A DNA stretch of 64,000 nucleotides, taken from assembly GCA_025617375.2 (NCBI GenBank), contig JAMYGW020000006.1:1059001-1123000 (forward strand). Reading direction: 5' to 3'. Both the position numbers and the translations under genes were made by a program. The stretch is from Acarospora socialis (Eukaryota > Ascomycota > Lecanoromycetes > Acarosporales > Acarosporaceae). A model generated the notes under the pieces. The model searched no databases. It saw nothing but the letters and a program-made list of their open reading frames with translations, and was not told the DNA's origin. Positions 1 through 11,952 of the stretch are shown in pieces. The number at the start of each line of letters is the position of its first letter. Position 1 is the first letter of the stretch.

Positions 1-3000
1 TTTTCTTTTCATCTTATTCTCATTTTCTCATCTCACTATTGTCTTAATCTTTTTCATAACTTCTTTATCATCTCACTGTTAAATTTATCTTTTGATAGAA
101 TCAGAGAATCTATACTGACTAGTGAATAAGTATCTAGATTGTCTAGAACATCTAGATCAATTAGATTTAAGAAAAAGTGTTGAAATTAAAAGACTCTTTA
201 AAAGTTCAACTTTATCTGATTTAGTATCAAAATCTTCTGTGTCATGTGATATTGCTTAGTTATTATGCACAAAAGTTATTCTTTGTGTATTCTAGTCTTC
301 TAGATAATAAAGACATTTAATATTAAGTAATAGAAATGTTTCAATTTCAACAAATATATATCAGAATTTATAGAAATCAGAATTGATTTTGTGTTGTTGA
401 GATCAAATTTGATAAACATTTTCTTAAGATAAATTTTCTGTGATAAAGTGAGAATTCAGCAGATTTTTATTGTGTATTATTTGTATATTTAAGTAGTACT
501 TGCATGCTTCACAGTTTATCATTTCAAACTGACTGCTCAATTTAATCTTTAAATTGCAAATTGCTTTCTTGCTTGATCTACACATCAAGATGTTGTTAAT
601 ATAGATGATGATGATGAGATTGTTGATTAAAAACACATTATTATTTGTGTAAAGACATGTATAATTATTGTCAGCAAGAATCTTGTGCATTATTTCATAT
701 TATAGATGAAAAAACTGTTTTAACTCATATAAGACTTTCTTCAGTCTGCATATCTTTTTTTTTCTTCTTATATTCAGTGAATTATATTATGTACATTATC
801 TTTTTCAAATCACTGTGCAAGAATGCTGTCTTGATATTCATTTGTTTCAACTTATAGTTATAATATGCAATGATGATGAAGATGATCTTGTAAATTATGA
901 ACTTGATGATGATAGCAAATGTTTCATTGTAATTGATGCTGAAACATTGCTCAAAGTCTTTAACAACTCATCATGTTTTATATCATATGATCATGTCATC
1001 AGAATCACATTTATAACAATAGATTCACTTTTTACATAGAGTGCAGCAATTCAAAGATAGCATCATTAAATTTCATGTCAAATTAACTTTCAAGAACTTA
1101 AACTCATTGTTCATGATTTATTTTCAGTGCTTAAAACTGAAGCTCACAACAGTCTTATAATAGATACTGAATTTGCTGTCTAACTGAAATTTAAGTTTAT
1201 GCTCTTTTATAGTATTAATGATGATAGCATCAAAAAATATATCATGAACTGCAGACAAAACAACAATAATCTTAAAACTGAATCTTAAAAACTTTTTTTA
1301 TTCTCTATCTGAACATCTTAATAGTGTTAACATATTAATTGATGATTGTTGCTTCATTATGTGTCAAGAGTGCAATACTTACAACAAGAAGTTAAGTTCT
1401 CAGTAGAGATCTATTGAGCTCAATGTCATATAGTAATTAGTATGTGAAGTAGAGCTGTGACTATCTAAATCAAGTGTATAAGTGGAAGTCTGTTGTTATT
1501 TCACTCTAGCTATGTGTGAAAGTTATATAAGATCTAAGTAAATAGACATGATCAAGTAAGCAGTCAGGTAAGTGAAGACCTAAAGTTTAACTATGACATT
1601 ATGTTTTTCTTTTCATTCTTCATCTCATTGTTAAACTTTTTATTGTACTTCTTCAATCAAAATATCTTGTTCAAAGATGCATACAGTGATTTGTATGAAG
1701 ATGAAAGACTTTTTATGTTGAACATGAAAAACAGACACATTAATATTAACAGTACTTGTGTTTGATGCACAAGATAAGAAGCTTGTGATTAATGCATGAA
1801 ATAAAAAACTTATAATTAATGCATAAGAGAATGATGTGTACAGAATGAGTGTAAAGTACTATTGTTCATACTTTCTTGCTTTGTACTTGTTGTATTGTTT
1901 ATTAAGTTTTTAAAGTTTAAATCATTAATCTGTGTCTCAGAAGATTCAGAGTTGAAAGTATTGAGTAGTTTGAAGTTCATATTTAAGTCATAAATTTTAA
2001 GTTCTTCATTGAATTGAACATCTTAAACTCTAATTACTCTACTTTTTTTTTCTTTTTTCAGTAATCAGATTCTATACTGATTGCATTTTTTATAGTTTAT
2101 CAGTATGTTTTTATTGCTTTGTGTTTCAAATTTAACATCTTGATGTTGTTTCTCTTTAAAAATATACATGTATGTAATGTATCTGAAGAATCATATGTAT
2201 TCAAGATTGATTGAATTAATTATATTATCATTATTAAGTGATTTCTAGAGTAACTGAAGTGAAATTTTGTTGTTTTTTATTGCTGAGATTGATAGTCAAT
2301 TCAGTAAATAACAGACAGTCTTGACTGTCTCTGATTACAAGTTGTGTAATATTTCACTGTTAATTATCATGATTTTAGTTTTTTCAGTCAGTAAACTGTT
2401 GCTTTACTTAATGACATCATTTTGTTCTGATTCATAAGAAATGATAGTTTCATAATTTATACTATTGTTTTGTAGTCAATCAATAAGAGCTTAACTTCTG
2501 AACTTCTTGCTGTTATTAATTTATATGTATTTGACAGTTTTATGTATCTGTGTATAGATTATGTTAATAAAGTATACAATTTTATCTTTAATCTGATCTT
2601 TGATCTTCATGTTGTAAATATATTGTTAGTAAAAATAGTCATTCATAAAAACTATATATCACACTGATCTGTTAAATGCTTTCAGTGTAATAAAATCAAT
2701 AATATCAATATGAACAAGTTTAGTCACTTCAGTGACTCATCATTGAGAAAGCTTGAATAACTGTTATTTTTAATTTGTCATTAAACAGATATTACATAGA
2801 TGAGATAACTTATCTGCAAGTCTGTGTAGATTAATGTTGTTGATGTTTAAGTTCTTGAATACACACTTGAGATTTAAGTTTTTTAGATGCTCAAAGTGTC
2901 AATATTATGTGACTTATGATATCTTATTGTTGTCAATGACTGACAGTATCTTTTACTCAAAGAAAATATGTTAATCTGTCAGAATCTGTAAATAATACAG

Positions 3001-3040
3001 CTTGTCTAATTTAAATGCATATTTAACTGTTTCTTTCATC
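1..3040 (-). mobile_element. Ty1/Copia retrotransposon fossil, downstream part
   Basis: This is the downstream (pol) part of a Copia element read on the minus strand; it continues out of the window at base 1. A reverse-transcriptase palm segment with the following FEM...YYLNIQI stretch lies at about 424-690. An integrase core with the LVHIDI and NNSKKF-type motifs lies at about 2,380-2,720, preceded by a His/Cys segment near 2,780-2,840. The order integrase before RT is diagnostic of Copia. The element is thoroughly broken, with many disruptions, and its C-to-T load prevents dating. Its upstream part lies beyond the chromovirus inserted at 3041. Confidence 0.8.
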
Positions 3041-3401
3041 TGTAACATTCTAATCTGAGATTTCTTGAGTATGTAGAGTTAAGAGTTTGTGCTTATTGAT
3101 ATAACAGCTGGTCTGAAACAATTCTGAACTTTAACTCTTAAATAGTTACTTAAGTTGAACATGATCATTTTCATAAAAAAAATGACTCTACTATATAGAA
3201 TGTGCTTGATGTCTCTGTGTTGAGCATTCTTGATGTTTTGATGTCTTAATGTTGAGAAGTCAAGTTCTTGACTTGTTTGCTCACTGTCAAGCTGTTGTGC
3301 TGTTATGTGACTGCTGTCTAGCAGTTCTTTTTGTATGTGCTTCAAGTAAACTCTTAATCACAGACTCACAAGTTTCTTTCTCTCTAAATATAATCATAAC
3401 A
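3041..3401 (-). repeat. Chromovirus 3' LTR
   Basis: This is a direct repeat of 8854-9214. It begins TGTAAC and ends AACA, the TG...CA form of an LTR. By a hand count the two copies match at about 86% over 361 positions without indels, and essentially all differences are transitions. It is the 3' LTR because the coding parts read on the minus strand. Confidence 0.88.
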
Positions 3402-3480
3402 TCATTTTTTTTCTTCAGGTGCTAGTTCTCTAGAATTTATTTAAGCAAAAGTATATAACAATTCTTCATCATCAGCAACA

Positions 3481-3860
3481 ATGCTTTCTAAAAATTTCAA
3501 TTGTTTAAGAATTGCAAAGAAAATTCAGCTCAGTGATAGTCTCATTATGTTCTCTTGTGAATTCTGTATTGTTTGTGATCTTGATTGTTTTGTTATGATT
3601 GATGAAAGACTGAAATGTGATAAGTATACTTGCTGTAATCATTCATGCATCACAGTTTCATGAGAGTCTCTCAACAAAACTCATCTTTTTCTTCAAAAGA
3701 AAATAAGTGATGCAAATGTAACTCTTGATGCTCTTGCTGTCAAGATGATGCATTTTCAAAAGACTTTGAATTAAACAAATTGTCATGTTGCACAGAAGAC
3801 TGACTGTCTTGCTGTTAAACTTGATAGTGATAATGATGAGATTGAGAATGAAGATTCTTA
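3481..3860 (+). other. Antisense cysteine-rich ORF inside the chromovirus
   Basis: Between the chromodomain region and the 3' LTR is a coding-like stretch on the opposite strand to pol. It has an ATG at 3481, then a cysteine-rich segment (CEFCIVCDLDC ... CDKYTCCNHSC), then a segment of helical, leucine-spaced character. From memory, similar short Cys-rich proteins are often predicted in Eurotiomycete genomes, but I cannot check this here. The cysteine pattern suggests a metal-binding module. The copy is a broken fossil like the rest of the element. The alternative is chance coding potential, which the regular cysteine spacing makes less likely. Confidence 0.55.
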
Positions 3861-6800
3861 AACAATGTCATAATTTGTTAATTTGATGTTGTCATTCTTC
3901 TGAACTAATATTGACTTCTTTTTTTAAAATATTGAAGTGTTCTTGCACAGTTCTTGAGATTCTCTCTTGATTTTCAGATATTCTCTGAGAGATCATAATC
4001 TTTTCACTTGATGAGATAGTGAACTTTCTCACTAATCATTCTCTTCTCTAAAATGTTCTTGACTTCATATTCTTTGTTGAGTTTGACAGACATTTTGTTG
4101 ATTTAAAGTGATATGAACTGATTGCAGTGCTGTAGCATGAATGCATGAAATATTGAATGTATTCTTATTTTCTTGAGTAAATCTAGCTCATAACTTAATT
4201 TCTTGATGTTTCATATGATCTTGAATGATTCAATGCTCTTGTTCTTTAACTTCTTGCTTTTTTTCTTTATCTGTATGTTGTTCATTCTTAGATATATTTT
4301 CTTTTCTTCTTTGAATGATTTTGTTTCTATCATTCATTCTGTCTGCTGTTCAATTCATTTTATCAGATTTTGATGTAGTTTTTTCATCTGTGTAATGTTC
4401 AAAATTGCTTTTTGACTCTGTAATTTGTGTTCTTTAAAATCTCATCATATCTTCAGATTGTAGCTGTAGTTCATATAGAAAGATATTTCTTTCATGATTT
4501 CATTTCTTGTGTTGTTGTATGCAAACTGTGCTGTTGACAACAGTCATATTCAGTTATCTTGACTTTTGTTGACATAGTGTTTCAAGTACATTTCTATCAT
4601 CTGATTCATTCACTTGCTTTGTTTATCTGTTTGTGAGTAATATGTTATTGACATTTTGTGTTTTATTCTGAGTTCTGCTGTAAACATTTCTCAGAACTTG
4701 CTTGTAAATAGTTTGTCTCTGTTGATGATAAATTCTTTTGATAGTTCATGATTGTTAATCAATTCTCTTAGTATCATATATGTCAATATTGATGCTGTTG
4801 CAATTTTCTTGAATGAAATGAACATTGTGTACTTGATCAATTTATTCACTATAATCAATATACTGTCAAACTTCACTTCTCATGCTGAGTCTTTGAACAG
4901 TAATAGCTTCATAATGAAGTTCATGATAACTGACTCTCATGATGTGTTTGATGCATCTAGTTGTGTTACTTTATCATATTATTTGTCTTGATTGATTCTG
5001 TTTCTTCAGCATGAATTGTACACAGTAATCATTCTGATGACTCAATTTCTAAAATTGTTAACATTGTGTCTTCTTTGCACTAGATCTTCAGTGCATTTAA
5101 CTTTTAGATATTCTTCAACTTTGCTGTAGTGACACATCTTTATGAGTTCTTTGTCTGTCAAGAAAGTTAACTTTATTTTGCATGTTGCTGCTAAGTCTTT
5201 CATGAGAACTTTGTTGTTGTCTTCACTCAGAATTTCAATGTATACTGTTTATACATCTTCATGATCAGATCATCTACTCAAGACATCTGCTTCATTATTC
5301 TTATTATTTTTCTTGTAATGAATTTGAAATTCATAATCTGTCAACTGCTTCATTCAATAAATCTGTTGTTGATTGAGTTGTTTTGTTGTTGCAAAGTTTC
5401 TCAAATTCTTGTGATCTGTATAGATCTGAATTGACTTATTTGTTTCTGCAAGATAAGATCTTCAATCTTGTAGTGCTTTCACTATTGCAAGAAGTTTCTT
5501 GTCATGAATCTCATATTTTTTCTTGAATTCTGATAGTTTTTTAAATTGATATGCTATGAGTCTTTGCTGCTCTTTCTCAATTTAATATAAATATGTGTTT
5601 ACTGTGAAATCTGAAGCATCAGTTTTCAGTGTTTTTTTGCATGCTGAATTGAATATTCTCAGATGTGCTGTTTCACTAAAACTTTTCTTTAATACATAAA
5701 ACACATTCTTCTGCTTTTTATCTCAATGTTATTTTTTATTCTTGTGTGTTAAATGCATTAGTGATTTTGCAATTCTTGCATAGTTTGATATGAACTTTCA
5801 ATAATAGTTCATCAATTCTAGAAAGACTTGTACTTTCTTGATTCTTCTCAGTGTTAATCAGTTTCTGACTGCTTCTGTTTTCTTTAAATTTTTCTTGATC
5901 TGTTCAGATCAAATCACATAGTTTAGAAACTTAACTTTCTTGATCTTAAATTTGCTTTTTAACTTTTTCATATACAGAACTTTCTCATTAAGTCTCATCA
6001 ATATCTTGCACACATGTTCACAATACTCTTCAAGATCTTCTGAATATATCAGAATGTCATTGAGATATGTGATTACAAAATCATCAAGATATTCTCTCAA
6101 CATGTCATTGATCAATCTCTGAAAGATAACTGAAACATTTTTCAGCTTAAATGACATAACAGTATATTTATAATGTTTATATCTTGTTTAAAATGTCATT
6201 TTTCACTCTTCATCTTCTTTCATTCTGACTCAGTAATAAACATCTTTAAGATTTAAACTCATAAATCACTTAGCTTTTTCTAATCAGTTCTGCAACTCTT
6301 TTATCAGTGATAGAGAATAACTGTTTCAATGAGTTATCTTATTGAGTTGTCTGTAATTAACACATAATTGTTTCTTGTCATCTTTCTTTGATATGAACAG
6401 AATCAGATATTTTGCTGATGACTTTAATGATTTTATGAATTCTCTCTTCAGATTCTCATCAAGATAAGTTTTAACTTTCTTGAGTTAATTCTCACTCATT
6501 GAGTATAATGACATTCACTTAAATTGCTTTTCATTCAATAGCAGTATCTCATAATCTCATGACTTATATTTTAATAAGCTCATCTCTGATTGTTCAGAGA
6601 TCTTATATGTATTTTTGACTGCACATATCTTTTTGTGATTCAATCAATTTGTGAATTCTTTTTGTGTAATCAAGACATCTTTAGCATTGCATCATATTCA
6701 ATTAATTTCATAACATCAAATGTTATCTCTTGTGAATTTTCAAGAATTGAGACTTTCACACAGATTTTCTCATCAATTCTTTCAATGACTTCATTTGTCA

Positions 6801-8853
6801 TTCATATGTTAATTGAACAATGCACTCATCATGTCACTAATCTCAACATATTGATCATTCATCAACTCATAATGTTATTATTCACTTCAAAATTCATCAA
6901 TGCATTGATCTGATGTTCATTGATCATAATTTTGATTTATATTCAGTGATCATTGTTTTTTCTTTGAGACATCACTAACTTCTTATTCTTTAGTCTCATT
7001 GAGAAAGCTCTTCATTTTTTGACTCACTTAATCACTCAGCTCATCTTCAAAGTTCTTAAAATTATTTAAGTTCTCTTCTGATCATAAGATTTGTATATTT
7101 TAGACTATACTGCTCAATGTGTCTTTCTGAATGTAGTTAAAGTTCATATTGATTGTACTTCATCTGTAACTAACTCTCAATGACTTTTATTCTTTGCAGA
7201 AATTCAAGTGATATATACTCTTCACTGAAGATTCATCTATCTTCATTCTGCATAATATATTCTTCAAGTAGATGTATCTTAATTTTGTGACTTTTTGTTC
7301 TTCAAACAAGAGATTTAAATAATGTTGTGTTGTTATTGCTGAAATATTCATCTTTAACAGCTATCATCAGCTTCTCTAGCTGATTGTATGTCTTTTTTGT
7401 CTCTGCATTCTTGTGTTGTGTTTTTTTTCTTTGAACACTTAAATTCTTTTTGATCTTTGTTCAGTACTTTCTTGAGAGCTCTGTCTTGACATTGTTCAAA
7501 CTTTCTCTCATAAGTGTATTGCTGTCAAGAAATATTCATGATTCATCAATCTGAAATTCATGATCATCAGTTTCTTCAATGTCATCTTCAAGATCATCTT
7601 TTTCTTTCTCAACATCAAGAGTTTCTTTCTTGATAAGAATAGCTAATTTTTTTTTGTGAGTTGATTGACTCATCATATCATATCTGTTCTTTGTGTCTTT
7701 GCATGATTTCTGAAGATATTATCTGACTCTGTCTTTTGCACTCATATGTGCTCAGCACATATCATCATAACAGACTGTTCAACTCAGAATATCATGCATT
7801 ATGCTTGATTTCTTTGTCTTTATTTTGATCATTACTGCTGCAATATTTCTTCTTTTCATTCAAGATCTGTTGCATTCTTAAACAAGATGTTCAGATTTTC
7901 TGTAGTTGTAATATATTTATATTTTATTTTGCAGTATTATTTGAAACTTAGTGAATCACTCTGTCTGACATTCAGACTTTACTCATTTAGTTTTTTATGA
8001 TTTCTGATGATGCTTCTTGATCATATTGAGATTCATAGAATTTGTCTCTCTATATCTTATCAATAAAATATATCACTTCATTCACAGTTAAAAGCTTTCT
8101 TCTTGATCTTTTATTATAGATGACATTTGATATTCTTTTTGTTTCATTTGTTGTTCTCATTGACAACTATCAATGTTAATACTCAAATTAATCATTTTCT
8201 GAAGATTGTCTGATTGTTCTGCTTGAACTATCTTGTCTTTGATGAACTTTCTCAATTCACAATAATACTGATAGATAAGTGCTTCATTATTTCATCTGAT
8301 AAGTGTCACTAATCACTGAAACTCTGTGACATATACTGCTGCTGATTCACTCTATCATAAAATGTAAACTCATTTCTTTGCTACTCTCTCTTCATCAATC
8401 ATTCTGAATATTTTTTTAAGTTTTTTCTTGAACTTGTTGAAGTCATTAAACATGAACTTCATGTCAGCATTGCATTCATTGTAACTCTTTTCTAAAAATT
8501 CATGTAACTTGAAGTCAATTCAATCAAAGACTGCATTCACTAGATAGATTGTTGCAAACAACATCTTCTCTTGATCAATTTGAAACTTTAATTGATTGAA
8601 TTCAATATATAGATCAAATTTAGTCACAAAAACTTGCAGCTTTTTTCATTCTTCATTAAAGATATTGAATATCTGAATCTTTGATGCATTCACAGATAGT
8701 TGTATCATCTAAATTAACATCACTGATTGTGCTGTCATTTTATTTGAAGTAGATGATAAAGATAAGTTTGCTTGAACTTATTTCAAAAACAAGATTGAGA
8801 TGTTCTTCTGTGTGTCAGACATTGTACTCATTATATTGTAAGAATGTTTAAAG

Positions 8854-9214
8854 TGTAATATTTTAATCTAAGATTTCTTGAGTATGTAGAACTAAGAGTT
8901 TGTGCTTATTGATATAACAGCTGATCTGAAATGATTCTGAACTTTAACTTTTAGATAGTTATTTAAGTTGAACATGATTATTTTCATAAGAAAAATGATT
9001 CTACTATATAAAATATGCTTGATGTCTCTGTATTGAGCATTCTTGATGTCTTGATGTCTCAATGTTGAGAGATTGAGCTCTTGACTTGTCTGCTTGCTGT
9101 TGAGCTGTTGCATTGTTATGTGACTGCTGTTTAGCAGTTCTCTTTGTACACACTTTGAGTGAATTCTTGATCACAGACTCATGAGTTTCTTTCTTTCTAA
9201 ATATGATTGTAACA
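8854..9214 (-). repeat. Chromovirus 5' LTR
   Basis: This is the partner of the repeat at 3041-3401. It begins TGTAAT and ends TGTAACA, leaving a short terminal inverted repeat. The gag-like reading starts just inside it, at about 8,830 on the minus strand, so this is the 5' LTR. It is followed by tcatt, which matches the tcatc before the other LTR apart from one C/T difference. Confidence 0.88.
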
Positions 9215-10880
9215 TCATTTTGTTCTTTAATTGTAGTATTTCTTTGTGAATTTTAACAGATATGTCTTTCAATTCAGCTGTTTCTTTTAAGAAAAGATTG
9301 AGATTAATATTTGACATGAAATAGATGTTTATCAAGATAATTTGATGAAATTCACTGTCATTCTTGTGTTTCAGTTATAGTTTGATGATTTTAATATCAT
9401 GAATATTTGTTGATTCAGTCACTTCTCATACTGTAAATTTGTCTTTAAACATCTCAATTATTGAAAATGTGAAACAATCACAGCATATATGCTGTGTGAC
9501 TGCAAAATCAGCTAGTTATAATAATTCATTAACAATAAAAATGATGATGATTGTCATTAAAATAAGTAAGTCTTCATTGAAACAATATTTTTCATTTAAA
9601 TCTTTCTTCTTATTAACTTTCTGTTTCTTTTTAATTTTATTTAGTATCTTATCAGAATATTTGTGTCAGCAGTTCTGTTCTGTATGAACTTTCTTATTAT
9701 AGTGTGTGTATTTTTCATTTTTTTTTTTGTTCTTTTCAACATTCTTTTTCTTGTTCTTCAATCTCTTATTTTTCTTTTCATTCTTATTTCTATTTTTTTC
9801 TTTGAATTTTTTCATTAAAGTCAGATTTTCATTTTCTTCTTTAAGTCATTCTTCATCAATGAACTTCACAATTAAACTGTCAAGCAAAAAAAGTATAATT
9901 CAAACAGCAGAATATTTTGCTGTTGCTTATTGATTGTAGAAAAATTTTAAATTGATAAGAAAAAAAATGATCTTCAGAATTTTATCAATAACAAAACTGA
10001 ATGCTGCAATTTTGATCAGAAGTCTCTTATATTTGAAAATATAATTATTAATTAATGCAAATTGATTTAAACAGAGACTGTAGAGATTGATGAAGAAAAT
10101 ATATTGAAGATTAAATTCATGAGAAATATAAATTGAATGCAGATGCTTTCACATTTTTTTTGCAATTCTTATGTTGTCTATAATGACTGTCATTTCAGAG
10201 ATGACATTGAGAATGATGATGATTATGATCTTGTTGTTTTTATTGATTCAGTTATTATAAACTGAATTAAAAACTATGATTTGCATCACTGCAGCTGTTG
10301 TACTGTCTGATGATAAGACTGTTAATATTATAATTGTTGTTGTTAAATCTGATTTTAAATTCATTTTCTTGACTATATTTTATAGTTTGAAGCTTATTAA
10401 GATGTATTTAATCAATATTTTTCATGCTGAATAATCTGCTGAGTCTTTTAACTTTATAATTTGTGAAAAAAATAGATCTGTAGACAACATTGTGTTTAAT
10501 TTGTATGATGATATCATCAAAATTGAAAACTGTTGTGTTTTCAGACAAATCTTTTGATTTTGAATGTGATTTTGACATTCATAAGATCATTATTTTGATT
10601 CTTATCTGTGTAAATGTTGCATGAGTGTTCATAACACTTTTGAACAGCTGAGTGCTCATCTTTATGTTGAGTTTGCACTTCTTCTTAGAGTATTGACAGC
10701 AATTCTGTATATCAACAACAACAAAAATTTTCTTCATCATTCAAGCATTCTACACACAAGCTGAGCTCATAATCTGTTAATTTTGAAGATCAAAGCATGC
10801 AGATAGTATTAGTTGTCATTATTATTTAGAGTATCTAGAATTAATTTACATGATATGTGGTGTGTGTCACTAAGTTCAAA
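9215..10880 (-). mobile_element. Ty1/Copia retrotransposon fossil, upstream part
   Basis: Minus-strand translation gives a lysine-rich gag end with a knuckle-like HTEQNCWHKY segment (about 9,640-9,760). A retropepsin-like region with a TQHICCD stretch follows at about 9,400-9,560. These are the Copia parts expected upstream of the integrase found on the far side of the chromovirus, in the same orientation. The piece is broken by many changes. The 5' end, presumably an LTR, should lie near the composition edge at 10,87x-10,92x. It could not be placed because the partner LTR is outside the window. Confidence 0.7.
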
Positions 10881-10925
10881 TAGACTACTGGAGAATGTGA
10901 CTTAAAACTCTATGAGAATCCCTAC

Positions 10926-11952
10926 CGGATAAGGCCTGGATTTCTGACATTATATACACCCTGAGGCTAGGTAAAGTAGAAAGGTCAAGCAGCGGACACC
11001 AAAGTGATTTTCCGATATATCTACTATGTATCCCAGTACTCGCATACTGGTGTCTGTCATACGCTCTGAAGCTGTTTTCCATGCGCATTTTTGTGACGGC
11101 TCAACATCAGATGTCAACCAACCATCAAGGGCTCGGTAATGTGATAAAGACTCGCCGATGCCGTATGCACTATCTCTTGCCATAGGCGCTGCCTTCTAGT
11201 GAACTCGATCTGTAATGGCCAACTTATAATATGCTCGTGTGGGGACGCAAATTGAGCTTGTGGATCCTTCGGCTCTATCAGAAGGATGTGGGCTCATCTC
11301 AAGGCCAATGTGCTCGCAGACCACTAAGTCGCGGGTACATGCTTCTCATAAAGCCTTCCAGGGGCACAGTACTGCCTCGTTACGCAGGGAGGCTTTATGC
11401 AGCCGCTTCAATTGTGTGTCCTCCAGCCCAGAGGTCCAAGGGCCATTCCGCGTGATCACACAAAAGTGCCAGCAGCCGTTGTGCAGGGTTTCTGAAACCC
11501 CCTCTTGGACGGATATTGGATCAGTCACTGAAGCCTTGATTTGCCACCTTAGAGCGTGGGCTCGCGCCGCGGAACTTCGGTATTTGTGTAATAGTCATAG
11601 ACTGCGCGTGACTTGTACTCTGAAACAGACATGCAGGTGTGACAGATAGACAATCTGTCCAACTCTTTATCAACAACATGCGGTATCTGGTAACTGTGGG
11701 TGACGCGTGTCAGGTGATCTGTGGACACCTTTCCTTCTCAACCTCTGCTGACCTTGACATCGCTGACAGTCATTTTGTTTGGGAAGACAATCTCCTTCAT
11801 AGACTGAGGATAGCCCTTAGTGATTTTCAAGTGACCTGAAGCACGAGTAGACTGATACGGTCACCGCTTTCTGCACTTTGATGTTCCAATCTTGCCTGGG
11901 ACCTTGACGTCGAGGACCAGTAGAGTTCAATGGATGGAGGATGATTATAGAA
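10926..11952. other. Gene-free junction next to the AT-rich block
   Basis: This is about 1 kb of normal composition between the retroelement block and bna7. Short open frames exist on both strands (for example minus 10,950-11,183 and plus 11,239-11,649), but none shows a recognisable domain, splice structure or an obvious ATG context. It may hold remains of a decayed gene. I see no supported feature. Confidence 0.5.

Larger units (their letters stand above)
3041..9214 (-). mobile_element. Ty3/Gypsy chromovirus fossil with two LTRs
   Basis: This is a near full-length element of about 6.2 kb, read on the minus strand. Gag begins at about 8,830. The RT core with its YxxDILIYS-like motif lies at about 5,909-6,400, and an RNase H segment (YTDHKNLRNF) at about 5,340-5,480. 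Integrase lies at about 4,500-4,880, and a chromodomain-like EYEVKNIL...YLIK stretch at about 3,970-4,100. The RT-RNaseH-integrase order and the chromodomain place it among chromoviruses. It is broken, with dozens of disruptions. It is flanked by the likely 5-bp target duplication tcatc/tcatt and sits inside the Copia fossil. Confidence 0.88.
1..10925. other. AT-rich, CpG-free heterochromatin-like block
   Basis: This block is strongly AT-rich, and reading it by eye I found no CG dinucleotide until the CCGG at about 10,925. CC and GG are also rare, while CA and TG stay common. Classical Neurospora-type RIP removes CA, so this pattern suggests C-to-T mutation aimed at CpG (and probably CpC). 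Everything recognisable inside is retroelement. The change to normal composition happens within about 60 bases. No host gene is supported in the block. Confidence 0.9.

Noticed and set aside
815-1039. Plus-strand ORF of 74 codons in the AT-rich block
   Set aside because: It lies in the Copia fossil, whose recognisable coding is on the minus strand; AT-rich sequence gives chance frames.
9706-9933. Phenylalanine-rich plus-strand ORF
   Set aside because: It is the complement of the lysine-rich gag end of the Copia fossil.
10950-11183. Minus-strand 77-codon ORF at the edge of the AT-rich block
   Set aside because: No domain, no splice partners; perhaps a remnant of a gene, but not supportable.
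11239-11649. Plus-strand 136-codon ORF
   Set aside because: Non-ATG start, no family resemblance, and overlapping open frames.
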